Positions 1 to 8,817 of a stretch of 64,000 nt of DNA are shown in pieces (the first letter of the stretch is position 1; each line of letters opens with the position of its first letter). The notes beneath the pieces were generated by a model. That model made no database searches. It had not been told where the DNA came from and worked only from the letters and a program-made list of their open reading frames with translations. The stretch lies in IMG/VR virus record IMGVR_UViG_3300041405_000299, positions 108,105-172,104 of that record; one strand, written 5' to 3'. Made by a program: the position numbers and the translations under genes. This stretch comes from a virus.

Positions 1-1
1 C

Positions 2-154
2 TGCACAGTCCCTGATACAATGGCAGCACTTCAGGCCATTCCGGATAACGGACTGGATTACCCATCCCAACGCGATCTCTTCGTGACGGCTCTGGAAGAA
101 GTGCTCTCCCGCTTCTGGTCAACCCAACCGGAATTCACTCCACTTAAACACTAA
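2..154 (+). CDS. C-terminal end of an unknown protein (partial)
   Basis: An open frame enters from the left edge and ends at TAA 152-154, giving the last 50 residues of a protein whose start lies outside the window. The tail ends in TPLKH and has an amphipathic stretch (RDLFVTALEEVLSRFW) but no recognisable motif. A hairpin with a T-rich tail follows the stop directly, which supports this being the end of a real gene. Function unknown. Confidence 0.55.
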   Translation, partial: CTVPDTMAALQAIPDNGLDYPSQRDLFVTALEEVLSRFWSTQPEFTPLKH

Positions 155-175
155 GGCCCCCCGAGGGCCTTTTCC
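154..175 (+). terminator. Rho-independent terminator
   Basis: Stem AGGCCC (154-159) / GGGCCT (165-170) followed by TTTTCC. It sits between the partial gene and the next small gene. Confidence 0.55.
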
Positions 176-177
176 TT

Positions 178-498
178 ATGAAAAAGACCACCAATAGCAA
201 GATTGGACAGAACATCATGTCCTTCCGTGGACTGCAGCTTGTGCAAGATCGCCGCCGTCCGTTTATCACCCTCAGCTCTATCCGCAATCTTTCCGAAATA
301 GGAGGCGACATCGTTAAGGAGGCTATGAAACTCGCAGGCATTCGTCCGCACCGGGTCTTCATAAGCTGGGGCATGAGGGAGTTTCACACTACGTGTATCC
401 GTCTACAGGACTTGCCCACCCTGAACGAAAAGCTCAACGGAACGCTCCCCTCTGAACTTGTTACAGAAATAACTGAAGACTACAGGAACCTCGTATGA
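178..498 (+). CDS. Small hypothetical protein
   Basis: Encodes 106 residues, basic in the first half (KTTNSK, QDRRRPF). I do not recognise a family. The start is uncertain: ATG 178 lies directly in the T tail of the preceding terminator with no clear Shine-Dalgarno, and an internal ATG at 217 would give a shorter protein beginning MSFRGLQ. The stop overlaps the next gene in an ATGA arrangement (495-498), so the two are probably co-translated. Confidence 0.5.
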   Translation: MKKTTNSKIGQNIMSFRGLQLVQDRRRPFITLSSIRNLSEIGGDIVKEAMKLAGIRPHRVFISWGMREFHTTCIRLQDLPTLNEKLNGTLPSELVTEITEDYRNLV

Positions 499-1103
499 AC
501 TTCTTTGGCCGTGATATTGAAGTGACTAAAGTAGAAGACCAATTCTACGTCAAAATGGAAGGCATCCTTAACTCGGAGCTTGTCCGCCAACGAGCCGTTT
601 CTCTCGGCATTCCCCTTGATGACATCCTGCCACTGATGGGTACCCTGCAAACCACAGGGTGGGATGGATTGTTTAAACGTGAGCTCATAAGCCACATTGT
701 CCTCGACCGAACGTTTCAAGTCGGTGACATGAATATCCCGATGATCGTCGATGTCGACTTCGGGCGTCGCTTCCGGTTATCTACTTACCGTGAAGGCGGC
801 AGGATCTGGGTCTGTGCTATTCAGCTCGAGCAAGCAGCCCATGGGATCTTCTATGATCTGCGGGTAGCGAAGAGCTTGGTGCCAAGCCTGAAGGATTACA
901 TCCCGGCACCCTTCCGTCCACGGGTAGTGTGGCAGAATGATGAAGAGATGATGGTATATTTCATTCCGTTGGAACATGCAGATGCTTACATGAAACTTAT
1001 GGAAAGTGACATCACTAAGATGTACACCGATAAGTACTGCGGAACGATTAAATCGACTGTAGAAGCCGTTTGGGAAGAACAAACCCGGCTCCGGTTGGTG
1101 TAA
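495..1103 (+). CDS. Hypothetical protein, possibly distant antirepressor-like
   Basis: Encodes 202 residues. ATG 495 overlaps the stop of the upstream gene (ATGA) and has an AGGA-type ribosome site 8 nt upstream. The N-terminus (FFGRDIEVTKVEDQFYVKM) and a later segment (VYFIPLEHADAYMKL) faintly recall the layout of P22 antirepressor N-terminal domains found at the other end of this window, but the match is too weak to name a function. Ends at a bidirectional terminator shared with the convergent RNA polymerase gene. Confidence 0.6.
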   Translation: MNFFGRDIEVTKVEDQFYVKMEGILNSELVRQRAVSLGIPLDDILPLMGTLQTTGWDGLFKRELISHIVLDRTFQVGDMNIPMIVDVDFGRRFRLSTYREGGRIWVCAIQLEQAAHGIFYDLRVAKSLVPSLKDYIPAPFRPRVVWQNDEEMMVYFIPLEHADAYMKLMESDITKMYTDKYCGTIKSTVEAVWEEQTRLRLV

Positions 1104-1108
1104 ACAGG

Positions 1109-1134
1109 AAGGGGCCCGAAGGCCCCTTTCTTTT
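1109..1134. terminator. Bidirectional terminator between convergent genes
   Basis: Stem AAGGGGCC / GGCCCCTT with a CGAA loop (core 1111-1126), flanked by TTTCTTTT on the plus side. It separates the plus-strand gene ending at 1103 from the minus-strand RNA polymerase gene ending at 1133. Confidence 0.8.
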
Positions 1135-4100
1135 AGCCAATTTTGATTGGCGTGTTCGACTTGATCTTACCTTCCTTCAAGGCTGCCAGCGCTTCCGCTT
1201 CGGTCTTGAAGTGATGGACTTCCTGGTCCATGTCCGGTTTGGTCAAGTGCACGGAACCGAGGATGGCTTCGTGACCCGGGGCGAACATTGGGTTACCGAA
1301 CCCACGGCGAGCATCGTGCAGGTGAGAAGAAGGTCTTAACTTCTCGCGAGCTTCCTTCACAGCTTCCGGTGTCATCGGCACGTACATCGACAAGGCATCA
1401 CCGTCGTAGTCCGCTGCGTAACCCGGCAGGTGCAGGATGTTTAGACCGATGGTCTTCCCGTCAGATGGAATCGGCTTCATGGCCATGATGTTGGTACGCA
1501 TCAGGGTTGGAGCACGGTTCAGCAGAACAGGCACGGTATCCACGATGTGGTTGAAAGAAGCTGTCGCCGCGTCGTTACGTGACTCGTAGGCGTTCTTCGC
1601 TTCCGCTAAGTCGTAGCCCTTCTGGCTCAGGTCGCGGATGATGTGCATCTTGTACATCTCCCACAGCTGATCCTTCGGAATCTTCGCTTCGTTGAAGCCC
1701 ACGTCCGGCGCCGCGTAAATGGTACCACGACCAGAGAAGTCCTGCTTTTTAGACAGTAATTTGCTCTGGAAGAAACCATTCTTCGGTCCTTCGTTACCTT
1801 CAATCTGCTCGAGCAGACCTTTCAAACCTTTCTGCTTCGCCTGGAAGTCGATTGGCTCACCGCCGGCCATGATGGCCTTCGCACCGTTATACAGATCACG
1901 ACGCAGATCGGTCATACCTTCCATGTCTGGAGAAATCAGGTCCATGTCCCCGACTTCATCTTCCAGACGCTTCAGACGGCCGTTGACCAGCATGTGGTGC
2001 TTGTACAGGTCGTTCACGTCAGCAAAGCCCAGACGGGTACCAGAGATTGAGTACGGACGCATCACCGGAGGAATGACCGGCATGTTGTGCAGCACGTACG
2101 CTTTCGACGGGTCGGTAAAGTCTTGCTTATCCAGACCGGCCAGGTACTTCATCTTCTTAACCATCTTGTCACGCTTGCTAGCAGATTTCTCGTCTACGAT
2201 TGACGCTTTCAGATGATTCAGCTCGTCCTGAACGTTGATGTCACCCAACATGGCTTTCAGAGCGTGGCCGCCAACCAGGGTATCACCCTCATCTGAAGCT
2301 TGCTTGTCCAGCATACCGGAAACGTTCACACGCTTAATCAGCTCGTCATCCTTGTGAGTGTCCACGAGGTCGAACTGGCCTTTTCCACGACGGATAACGC
2401 CGAACTTACCAGACACGATGTTGTTGAACTGATCCTGGTTCAGACCCAGCAGGGTTTTCACCGGTGCTTCCATGATCGGGTTTACGATCGGTTCCATCAG
2501 CTTGTAGTGAGACCAGTTGGTACCTTCCGGTCCGCCGGTCACGGTCATATCGAACAGACCGCCTTTCACTGGTGCCACGTTACGAGCCAGAATCATGTCA
2601 GGTTTCTGCACTTCACCTGAAGAGTTCGCCAGGACTTCCCGGTCGGTCATCGGCCCCGCGACGAGGTTACCATTACGCTCGGACACGCTGATCCCAGAAC
2701 CACGCAGATAATCGAAGAACTTCTTCGTTGCGAAGGTCGTTTTCGGCTGTGGCAGCGGAAGGCCACGCATGAATTTGTCCCAGTAGTCGTGCGTATCGGC
2801 ATGATCACCACCTTCTGATTTGACCGTACCGATCTCTTTCAGGTTGGCACGGGCGTTTGAGCCCAGCAGGCCCAGGAACTCCATGTAACCAACAGACTTC
2901 GCACCGTCGTCACCGCCTTTGGTAGGCTGAGCGTTGTTGTCGTAACCGCCGACAGAACGGGCTGAGTAGTTGGCATCGGTCGTCTTGTTCAGCTTCAGAA
3001 TGTACTGTGGACCCGTCAGCACGCGGTCACCGTAAACCTGACCGGTCTTCGGGTTGTACAGTGTGTCGGTGTCACTCAGGCCATGCTCTTTCAGCTTCTC
3101 CATCATGTTCTTCACGACGGTGCCTTCGTCATAGACTTTAGTCTTGTACGGAGTACCTGTCTTCTGGGCGATCTTGCCGGCAGCGGCTTCGAATACTTGG
3201 CCCAGGTTGATACGTGAAGTCACAGACGCTGGGTTCAGGATCATATCCAGAGGTTTACCGGTTGTCTTCGAGTGCGGCATATCTTCATCTTCTTCGATGA
3301 GAGAAACGACACCCTTGTTACCGTGCAGGCCGGTTACCTTGTCACCGACTTCCAGCTTACGCTCAGAACGGACCATGATGCGGATCTTCGACCCATCGGT
3401 AGAACAGTCGGTTACTACGCCTGGCTCTTCGTGATCCCAGATCTCAGCGGCTGAACGGTATGGGTTCACCAGGGTCTTGTGCAGACGGCCCAGAACCATA
3501 TCGGTTTCAGTCAGCGTACGCGTCTCGAGAACGGCGTAAACCGGGTCACCGTAATGCAGCGTCACACCCGGCTTAGCGAAGCCACGGTTATCCAGCTTGT
3601 TCAGCTGATCGGCTGTGAACTTACCGGCGAACGCAGACTTGTACTTGCCGAGATCCGCAACGGTTTCTTTACCCATTGAGTACTCGATTTTGTACGCGTG
3701 GTTCGACGTCAGCTTCTCACAAGCAGAACGTGACACAACGATACCATCTTCATGGTTAAAGCCTTTGTACGGCATGTACGCCGTTTCCAGGTTCTTACCG
3801 ATAGCGAACTCGCCGCCTTTGGTGTAGTTGTTGTCAGACAGCACTTGGCCGGCTTTGACTTCATCACCAACGTTCAGACCGTGAGCTTCGTCGTCGTGGA
3901 AACCTTTCATGTTAAACGGCAGGTTCTTCACGAAGTCGATCTTGTGGTCCGAACCATCTTCATGGGAACGGATGGTTACACTGTTCGGCTCGGCTTTGAT
4001 GACCTTACCAGCTACCGGCGACACCGTGGATACGATCTGACCGATTTGCTTGACGAACGTCTGACCGTTGTCCGCCACGGTTTGCACCAGTGGTGCTTCA

Positions 4101-5716
4101 CGATGAACCAGTGACAGTGCCTGAGGGATCGCCTTACCCGCCATGGTCAGACGACCTGGGTGGTTGGTGTTCAGGAACGGCACGAGGTTAGTCGTGATGG
4201 TGTACATGTCGGTACCTGATGGAATCCAGTATTCAACCTGAGCACGCGGAACGCTTTTGAACTCACCGTTAACCTGGGCCTGCACGTCTGGCTTACCGCT
4301 GTTACGACCATCTGGGAAGCCGATGACTTTGGTCATCAGTTCATTCGCCGACAGGTAAACCGTCTTACCGGTTTTCGCATCGATAGCACGAGAGTACATG
4401 CCACCTTCTTTGTCACGACGGGCAGAAATGGTGAAACGCTGGTCCAGACCGGCAGATGATGACTCTGGGGTACGGCTTGGGTCGATGATTCCCAGGTTTG
4501 ACGGGTGCACGTTACGTGACTCGGTCGTTGCCTGACGCTCAGAGGACATACCACCTTCGCCTTTCGCAATCAGCGTAACCTTACCGACGTTTTCGATAGA
4601 TTCGATCGGGTTGGTTTCATCCGGCGTTGAAGACAACTGTGAGCCGATAACAAAATCGGTGTAGATCTTGTTGAAAGGCTTAGCCGGCACAACTTCACGC
4701 AGACTTGGTGCTTCATCCTTCAGACGGCTCATGTTGTACTTGATGCGGTCAAAGGCCTTGCCTACGGTCTGGTGCTGCTTGTTTTCTTCGAAGCGACGAG
4801 CGATAAAGTCCGGCAAGTTCTGGACACGCTTGAATTGCAGTGAGTCACGGTTGTCTTCCGGGCGCTTCTTAGAGTACACGCTAACGATGTTCTTCATCGC
4901 ACGCAGTAGGGTTTCTGCCTCGATGCCACCGAAGGATTTACCGAGGGTGATTTCGGTTGTTTCCTTGTCCAGAGTCATCTCTGCCAAACGTTTCTTCAGG
5001 GCGGCACCCATCTCTTCACCAGAGACATTCTTCGATTGCTCGCGACGGTCCACCAGACGACGGTACAGTTGGTTCAGAGCAACATCTTCTTTGCCTTGAG
5101 TCAACTTCACGTTTGCCTGCCACACGTCCGTTGGAACGAACTTCAGGATCTCAGCCGTACCCAAACCGAAGCCTTTGGTCAGCAGCGGTGCGATCGGGAT
5201 GTGCAGCGTGTTGCCGTTAATCTTGGAGAAATAAATCTCCATGGTCTTCGAATCCAGGCCGAGTGAGAACGTTGCACCTTTACCGGTGTTGATGTTGGTC
5301 TCGAGCTCGCCATTATTGGTCCGACGGGTATACACGCCAGGACGCAGCTGCATCAGGTTAGCAACCGAGTAGTTGTTCCCTTTGTACAGCAGCGTGTGCT
5401 TGTTGGTCACGTGGAAGGTATCCGCCAAGGCGAAGTCTTTCACACGGTCCACCAGCTTGCCGGTTGCACGGTCGTGCAGCAGCAGCGTGCCACGGATTGG
5501 ATAGGTCAGCGAGCGAGACTTAAGGATGGCTTCCTTTTCATCGGCCGTGGTGTACGTCTTTTTATCGATGTACGGGTCCGTAATCGAAAGGGTGTACTTA
5601 CCGGTTTCGATAGGGAATTGCTTGACGATCCCGTCCATCATCGCCCCGTCAGTCGCATCATTGATGGACTTAGGTGATGAGAAAATCGGAATCAGTTCAC
5701 TGGCTGACTTAGGCAT
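1133..5716 (-). CDS. Multisubunit-type RNA polymerase, beta fused to N-terminal beta-prime
   Basis: Encodes 1527 residues. Seen in the sequence: a beta-type N-terminus with the segment QLRPGVYTRR (cf. bacterial RSPGV), the beta active-site region PYKGFNHEDGIVVS (about 650-660), the beta signature GLHGNKGVVS (about 797-806), then without a break beta-prime features: QDFSGRGTIYAAP, LLNRAPTLMRTN and the Mg-binding loop YAADYDGD (Asp 1436, 1438, 1440). The chain stops about 87 residues after that loop, so bridge helix, trigger loop and the rest of beta-prime are missing here. Known family: phage multisubunit RNA polymerases, usually split into several chains. Start ATG 5716 (MPKSASEL) has GGAG upstream; the frame is open further but lacks a ribosome site. 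The first codons overlap the end of the small upstream gene, and the portal lies just before, suggesting late co-expression. The missing C-terminal beta-prime is presumably encoded outside the window. Confidence 0.93.
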   Translation of the reverse strand: MPKSASELIPIFSSPKSINDATDGAMMDGIVKQFPIETGKYTLSITDPYIDKKTYTTADEKEAILKSRSLTYPIRGTLLLHDRATGKLVDRVKDFALADTFHVTNKHTLLYKGNNYSVANLMQLRPGVYTRRTNNGELETNINTGKGATFSLGLDSKTMEIYFSKINGNTLHIPIAPLLTKGFGLGTAEILKFVPTDVWQANVKLTQGKEDVALNQLYRRLVDRREQSKNVSGEEMGAALKKRLAEMTLDKETTEITLGKSFGGIEAETLLRAMKNIVSVYSKKRPEDNRDSLQFKRVQNLPDFIARRFEENKQHQTVGKAFDRIKYNMSRLKDEAPSLREVVPAKPFNKIYTDFVIGSQLSSTPDETNPIESIENVGKVTLIAKGEGGMSSERQATTESRNVHPSNLGIIDPSRTPESSSAGLDQRFTISARRDKEGGMYSRAIDAKTGKTVYLSANELMTKVIGFPDGRNSGKPDVQAQVNGEFKSVPRAQVEYWIPSGTDMYTITTNLVPFLNTNHPGRLTMAGKAIPQALSLVHREAPLVQTVADNGQTFVKQIGQIVSTVSPVAGKVIKAEPNSVTIRSHEDGSDHKIDFVKNLPFNMKGFHDDEAHGLNVGDEVKAGQVLSDNNYTKGGEFAIGKNLETAYMPYKGFNHEDGIVVSRSACEKLTSNHAYKIEYSMGKETVADLGKYKSAFAGKFTADQLNKLDNRGFAKPGVTLHYGDPVYAVLETRTLTETDMVLGRLHKTLVNPYRSAAEIWDHEEPGVVTDCSTDGSKIRIMVRSERKLEVGDKVTGLHGNKGVVSLIEEDEDMPHSKTTGKPLDMILNPASVTSRINLGQVFEAAAGKIAQKTGTPYKTKVYDEGTVVKNMMEKLKEHGLSDTDTLYNPKTGQVYGDRVLTGPQYILKLNKTTDANYSARSVGGYDNNAQPTKGGDDGAKSVGYMEFLGLLGSNARANLKEIGTVKSEGGDHADTHDYWDKFMRGLPLPQPKTTFATKKFFDYLRGSGISVSERNGNLVAGPMTDREVLANSSGEVQKPDMILARNVAPVKGGLFDMTVTGGPEGTNWSHYKLMEPIVNPIMEAPVKTLLGLNQDQFNNIVSGKFGVIRRGKGQFDLVDTHKDDELIKRVNVSGMLDKQASDEGDTLVGGHALKAMLGDINVQDELNHLKASIVDEKSASKRDKMVKKMKYLAGLDKQDFTDPSKAYVLHNMPVIPPVMRPYSISGTRLGFADVNDLYKHHMLVNGRLKRLEDEVGDMDLISPDMEGMTDLRRDLYNGAKAIMAGGEPIDFQAKQKGLKGLLEQIEGNEGPKNGFFQSKLLSKKQDFSGRGTIYAAPDVGFNEAKIPKDQLWEMYKMHIIRDLSQKGYDLAEAKNAYESRNDAATASFNHIVDTVPVLLNRAPTLMRTNIMAMKPIPSDGKTIGLNILHLPGYAADYDGDALSMYVPMTPEAVKEAREKLRPSSHLHDARRGFGNPMFAPGHEAILGSVHLTKPDMDQEVHHFKTEAEALAALKEGKIKSNTPIKIG

Positions 5717-5990
5717 GCAGTCGTTTCTCCATGTAAATAACAACACAGGTGTAAACCCCTGTGGTACCCGAGATCGAGTCTTTGCGTTCGAGGACAACAA
5801 CGTCACCACTTAAGCTGCGGGTCAGCAGCGTTTCAAGTGGGATGGTATCATCATCTTCGCCGCCGATCGTGAAGTGACCGACGCGATAGACGAACTGCGA
5901 CGGGTCAAACCCGACGTCTTCAAGAGCCGGGGTCATCCCCGGCATGCTCGATCCCTTATTGCTGGTTTCCAGCGGATTGATCTTGCTCAT
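5709..5990 (-). CDS. Small protein between portal and RNA polymerase
   Basis: Encodes 93 residues beginning MSKINPLE, with AGGAG about 8 nt upstream of ATG 5990. It overlaps the portal stop by 35 nt and the RNA polymerase start by 8 nt, so the three genes look translationally coupled. The C-terminal half (TIPLETLLTRSLSGD, then alternating hydrophobics) suggests a small beta-rich fold. I do not recognise it. Its position suggests a virion or head-completion role, or an RNA polymerase partner; both are inference. Confidence 0.75.
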   Translation of the reverse strand: MSKINPLETSNKGSSMPGMTPALEDVGFDPSQFVYRVGHFTIGGEDDDTIPLETLLTRSLSGDVVVLERKDSISGTTGVYTCVVIYMEKRLHA

Positions 5991-7692
5991 TTTGTGCTCC
6001 TGGTTGTTCTTCGGAACTGCCCGGCTGAGGCAGATCATTCAGGACGCCCATCACGGTTTGATACAGTGTTGGGTCGTTGTGTTGGATTTCCATAAGGATA
6101 TCACGTTGTGCCTCTGGAGTTCCAGCTGCCAGCACTTTCTTCGCGATCGCGTAAGCTTCCTTACGGTTATCTTCGTAGCCAGAAGAGTCCTTGTCACTGC
6201 TCAAGCCTTTCGACTTCATGTACATCGCTTTGTCGACCAGATCTTTGACCTCGATTTCCTTCTCGGAAACGGCCACTTGGTCACGACCCATTTTGTCGAG
6301 CTCTTCGTTGTAGTCCATACCGTACGCTTCAAGCAGGGTAGAGGCAGACACAACTTTCGCTTTCCACATGTCGAGCATGGCCGCTTTGAGCGCTTCGTTA
6401 TCCGTAAGTTTAAACGGCACGAGCTTAACGTCGGTGATCTCGATAGCCAGATACTGAGCGATCTTCTCCATGACCCAGTTGATCAATTCACTGACCTGAC
6501 CCACGTAGTTGTTCATCGTGTTCTCAAGCAAACGCAGACCGACCGTTGAGGATGTCCAGTTGGTCGTACCGGACAGCAGCTCACGGGAAACACCCATCGA
6601 CATCAGCTGTTGCTCTTCCGCGTACTGCAGCTCTTGGTTCACCAGCAGTGAACGACCTTGGCCACCCAGTTGCTGATAACCGATCTGCACCGGAGAAATC
6701 AGGATGTGGTTCGGGTCCGTCTTCATCTGACGCATCGTCTTCTTCATGTTCTTCGCAAAGCCACGCATGCTCATCTGAGCAATCGGGTCACCCTGAGCAG
6801 AAGTCTGCTGAGGGAACAGCACACGAAGTGGAACCATGTGTTCGGCGGCCACGGCTTCGTTCGCTTTACGCAGCATCTGTTGATAGAACACCAGGCCGTA
6901 ATGCGAGATCAGCGGTGGAATCCCCAGTCCATCGACCATCGAGCCCATCGAGATGGATTTCATGTGGTAGATGTTGCTTGGGTCAAACATGTAGTCTTTA
7001 CCAAAACGTACAGCTTCAACCATGGACCATGGAACGGTCGCCAGGAAGAGCGGATCGCCTTGCATGATCTTGCGTTTCACGTCGCCAGGAATCTGGTAGT
7101 AGAACTCAGACTCACCGGTCACCGGGTTATGGTTCAAGGAGACGTGTTCGGGTTTCCACTTCACCAGGTTGATACGGCTGATGTCACGTGACTTGGTGTC
7201 CACCACTTTGTAGTTCACTTTCTGCAGGCAGTTCGGGCATTCACCCTGGAAGACCCACTTCTTGAACGCCGCAAAGCCTGAACGCATCGCTGCTTTCACT
7301 TCGTAGCTCGACTTACAGCTCGGGCAGTGCAGGTGACGGTCGATTGGGAAATAGATCGACGTGTAAACGTTACCCAGCGTGTAGAAGTCAAAGCCGAAAT
7401 CACAAAGCTTCTCTTTGAACTTGATGCTCTTGAAGATTTTCTTGTACGTATCAACTGTCAGTTCCTGGTCGGAATCCATCAGGAAGTCCGTGATCGGATA
7501 CGAAGACAGCTTACGGATCACCTCAGTCGTCGTTGGCGCCTGGGTGGTAATGTAACGTGACCACTTGATGATGTCGTGGAAGCTACGAGGAATAAACTGG
7601 TTCGCCTGGTTGAAAAACGGGTTGGGCAGCGTACCGACTTCGTAGCTGTCCGCCATACCGCTAGGCGTAGGGTTCAATCCGAACATTGACAT
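5956..7692 (-). CDS. Portal protein with embedded zinc ribbon
   Basis: Encodes 578 residues, in the size range of myovirus portals. The central region has the layout of portal proteins: a membrane-binding-like segment near RRKL, the stretch PSNIYHMKSISMGSMVDGLG, then a long helical part (FYQQMLRKANEAVAAEHMVP) and a Gln/Ser-rich tail. Two CPxC pairs (CPSC near residue 123 and CPNC near residue 152) form an apparent zinc ribbon inserted in the N-terminal half. ATG 7692 (MSMFGLN) is preferred over ATG 7707 because AGGA lies 10 nt upstream. The assignment rests on fold-level pattern and on the neighbouring virion-type genes. Confidence 0.8.
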   Translation of the reverse strand: MSMFGLNPTPSGMADSYEVGTLPNPFFNQANQFIPRSFHDIIKWSRYITTQAPTTTEVIRKLSSYPITDFLMDSDQELTVDTYKKIFKSIKFKEKLCDFGFDFYTLGNVYTSIYFPIDRHLHCPSCKSSYEVKAAMRSGFAAFKKWVFQGECPNCLQKVNYKVVDTKSRDISRINLVKWKPEHVSLNHNPVTGESEFYYQIPGDVKRKIMQGDPLFLATVPWSMVEAVRFGKDYMFDPSNIYHMKSISMGSMVDGLGIPPLISHYGLVFYQQMLRKANEAVAAEHMVPLRVLFPQQTSAQGDPIAQMSMRGFAKNMKKTMRQMKTDPNHILISPVQIGYQQLGGQGRSLLVNQELQYAEEQQLMSMGVSRELLSGTTNWTSSTVGLRLLENTMNNYVGQVSELINWVMEKIAQYLAIEITDVKLVPFKLTDNEALKAAMLDMWKAKVVSASTLLEAYGMDYNEELDKMGRDQVAVSEKEIEVKDLVDKAMYMKSKGLSSDKDSSGYEDNRKEAYAIAKKVLAAGTPEAQRDILMEIQHNDPTLYQTVMGVLNDLPQPGSSEEQPGAQNEQDQSAGNQQ

Positions 7693-7723
7693 GATGGTTT
7701 TCCTCATTAATTAGACTAACAGG

Positions 7724-7730
7724 ATTTTAG
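7724..7730 (-). promoter_or_regulatory. Candidate late promoter core upstream of portal
   Basis: CTAAAAT on the minus strand, 32 nt upstream of the portal start codon. A related TTAAAAT sits 28 nt upstream of the fibre operon and TTAAACT 37 nt upstream of the 9429-10361 gene. AT-rich heptamers occur by chance, so this is tentative. Confidence 0.25.
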
Positions 7731-7756
7731 CGGATCCCACGATTGGAATCCACTCT

Positions 7757-7775
7757 GGTATAAGTAAGGTGTAAC
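7757..7775 (+). promoter_or_regulatory. Phage promoter motif GGTATAAG
   Basis: GGTATAAG followed by TAAGGTGTAAC, 22 nt before ATG 7797. It starts the plus-strand membrane-protein cluster and diverges from the portal operon. No -35 box at the expected distance. Confidence 0.75.
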
Positions 7776-7796
7776 GAAACTAGAGGAAACTTTCTA

Positions 7797-7961
7797 ATGT
7801 CCGTCTTGAAGAATTTCAAACAGTCTAAACAATCTACCGCGGTAACCCTGTCCCTTATCGCAGCAAGCGCCTTTGCTATCGGTGCCGTTCACTTTCACAA
7901 CAAACGTATCGAAGAGCTGGAACGCAAAGTCGATCATATCATCAATGACATGGAGAAGTAA
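7797..7961 (+). CDS. Small membrane protein of the FKQS family (member 1)
   Basis: Encodes 54 residues: a short basic N-terminus MSVLKNFKQSKQS, one membrane span (VTLSLIAASAFAIGAVHF) and a charged C-terminal helix (RIEELERKVDHIINDMEK) with coiled-coil character. AGAGGAAA ribosome site before ATG. The first ten residues are identical to those of the next gene, so the two are tandem paralogues. A single span with a cytoplasmic basic head is inferred. Function unknown. Confidence 0.75.
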   Translation: MSVLKNFKQSKQSTAVTLSLIAASAFAIGAVHFHNKRIEELERKVDHIINDMEK

Positions 7962-7964
7962 CTC

Positions 7965-8180
7965 ATGAGCGTATTAAAGAATTTCAAGCAGTCAGCCGGT
8001 AAAGGTGCCATGGTTGGTTTGGTCGTAGGATCTGCCGTCGGTGTCGTTGCGGGTGCGTACGTTATCCGTCAGCAGCAAAAGACGCTGAACATGCACAACC
8101 AGGCTATCATGATGAACACCTCTGCTATCCTGGCACTGACCACTCACGTGGCTAAGCAACAGAAATCCAATAACCAATAG
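7965..8180 (+). CDS. Small membrane protein of the FKQS family (member 2)
   Basis: Encodes 71 residues. Starts MSVLKNFKQS exactly like the gene 4 nt upstream, followed by a glycine-rich membrane span (MVGLVVGSAVGVVAGAYVI) and a polar helix. Gly-x3-Gly spacing in the span could favour helix packing. Shares promoter and probably mRNA with member 1. Function unknown. Confidence 0.8.
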   Translation: MSVLKNFKQSAGKGAMVGLVVGSAVGVVAGAYVIRQQQKTLNMHNQAIMMNTSAILALTTHVAKQQKSNNQ

Positions 8181-8187
8181 CTGAAAA

Positions 8188-8208
8188 GGTATAAGTTAGT
8201 TGTATACA
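8188..8208 (+). promoter_or_regulatory. Phage promoter motif GGTATAAG
   Basis: GGTATAAG-TTAGT-TGTATACA, directly after the stop of member 2. First of two tandem copies in the 129-nt gap before ATG 8310. Confidence 0.65.
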
Positions 8209-8253
8209 GAATAGGCGTAAACCGCCTAAGTATCAATATCTTACAAGCGAAAC

Positions 8254-8273
8254 GGTATAAGTAGTTTGTAGTA
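8254..8273 (+). promoter_or_regulatory. Phage promoter motif GGTATAAG
   Basis: GGTATAAG-TAGTT-TGTAGTA, second tandem copy in this gap, 49 nt before the gene at 8310. Two promoters in series suggest strong expression of the following gene. Confidence 0.65.
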
Positions 8274-8309
8274 AGAGTACCATTAAACTTTCATCCCTAG
8301 GAGAATACC

Positions 8310-8771
8310 ATGACTACCCCTAACAAAAACACTGCTGCTAAAAACATGACTTCTGACGAAATGGCCGAGATGATGCAAAACATCCTGAACGGTCAGCAGG
8401 AACTGTTAAACAAGCAGGAAACGATGAGCCGCACCGTCGGTGAATTCGATTCTCGTCTGAGCAAGATCGAGAACAAAACTGTACAGCAACCGGCTGCGGA
8501 AGCACTGGAAGCGGCAGTTGAAGCTCAGGCTGCCAAAGCTGGCGTGCTGGGCAAATTCAAACAAGCCTCTACCGGTAAGAAAGTGGTTATCGCAACCGCT
8601 ACTACTGCCGTTGTTGCAGGCGCTGCGTATGCCGGTTACAAAGGCTACGAAATGTACCAGGGTCGTAAAGAAGTTCTGGATAGCAACATCGTGAACGTCG
8701 ATGCACTGGGTACTGCAATTACCCCAGCTAAGCAGGATGCTATCCGTCAAGGCTTGAGCATCTCCAAGTAA
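8310..8771 (+). CDS. Membrane protein of the FKQS family with coiled-coil N-terminus (member 3)
   Basis: Encodes 153 residues. Residues 1-65 are polar and heptad-like (EMAEMMQNILNGQQELLNKQ), 66-85 are Ala/Glu-rich, then comes the family signature GVLGKFKQASTGKK followed by a membrane span (VVIATATTAVVAGAAYAGY) and a short tail. TAGGAGAA ribosome site. It is the same membrane module as the neighbours with an added helical domain in front. Function unknown; an inner-membrane scaffold is speculative. Confidence 0.8.
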   Translation: MTTPNKNTAAKNMTSDEMAEMMQNILNGQQELLNKQETMSRTVGEFDSRLSKIENKTVQQPAAEALEAAVEAQAAKAGVLGKFKQASTGKKVVIATATTAVVAGAAYAGYKGYEMYQGRKEVLDSNIVNVDALGTAITPAKQDAIRQGLSISK

Positions 8772-8817
8772 CCCACTATCGAGGGGTCAATAGCTAAGGC
8801 CCCTTAAGGATTTAATC

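Noticed and set aside
5944-6549. 201-residue plus-strand frame opposite the portal gene
   Set aside because: Antisense shadow of a well-supported gene; no ribosome site and odd His/Phe-rich composition.
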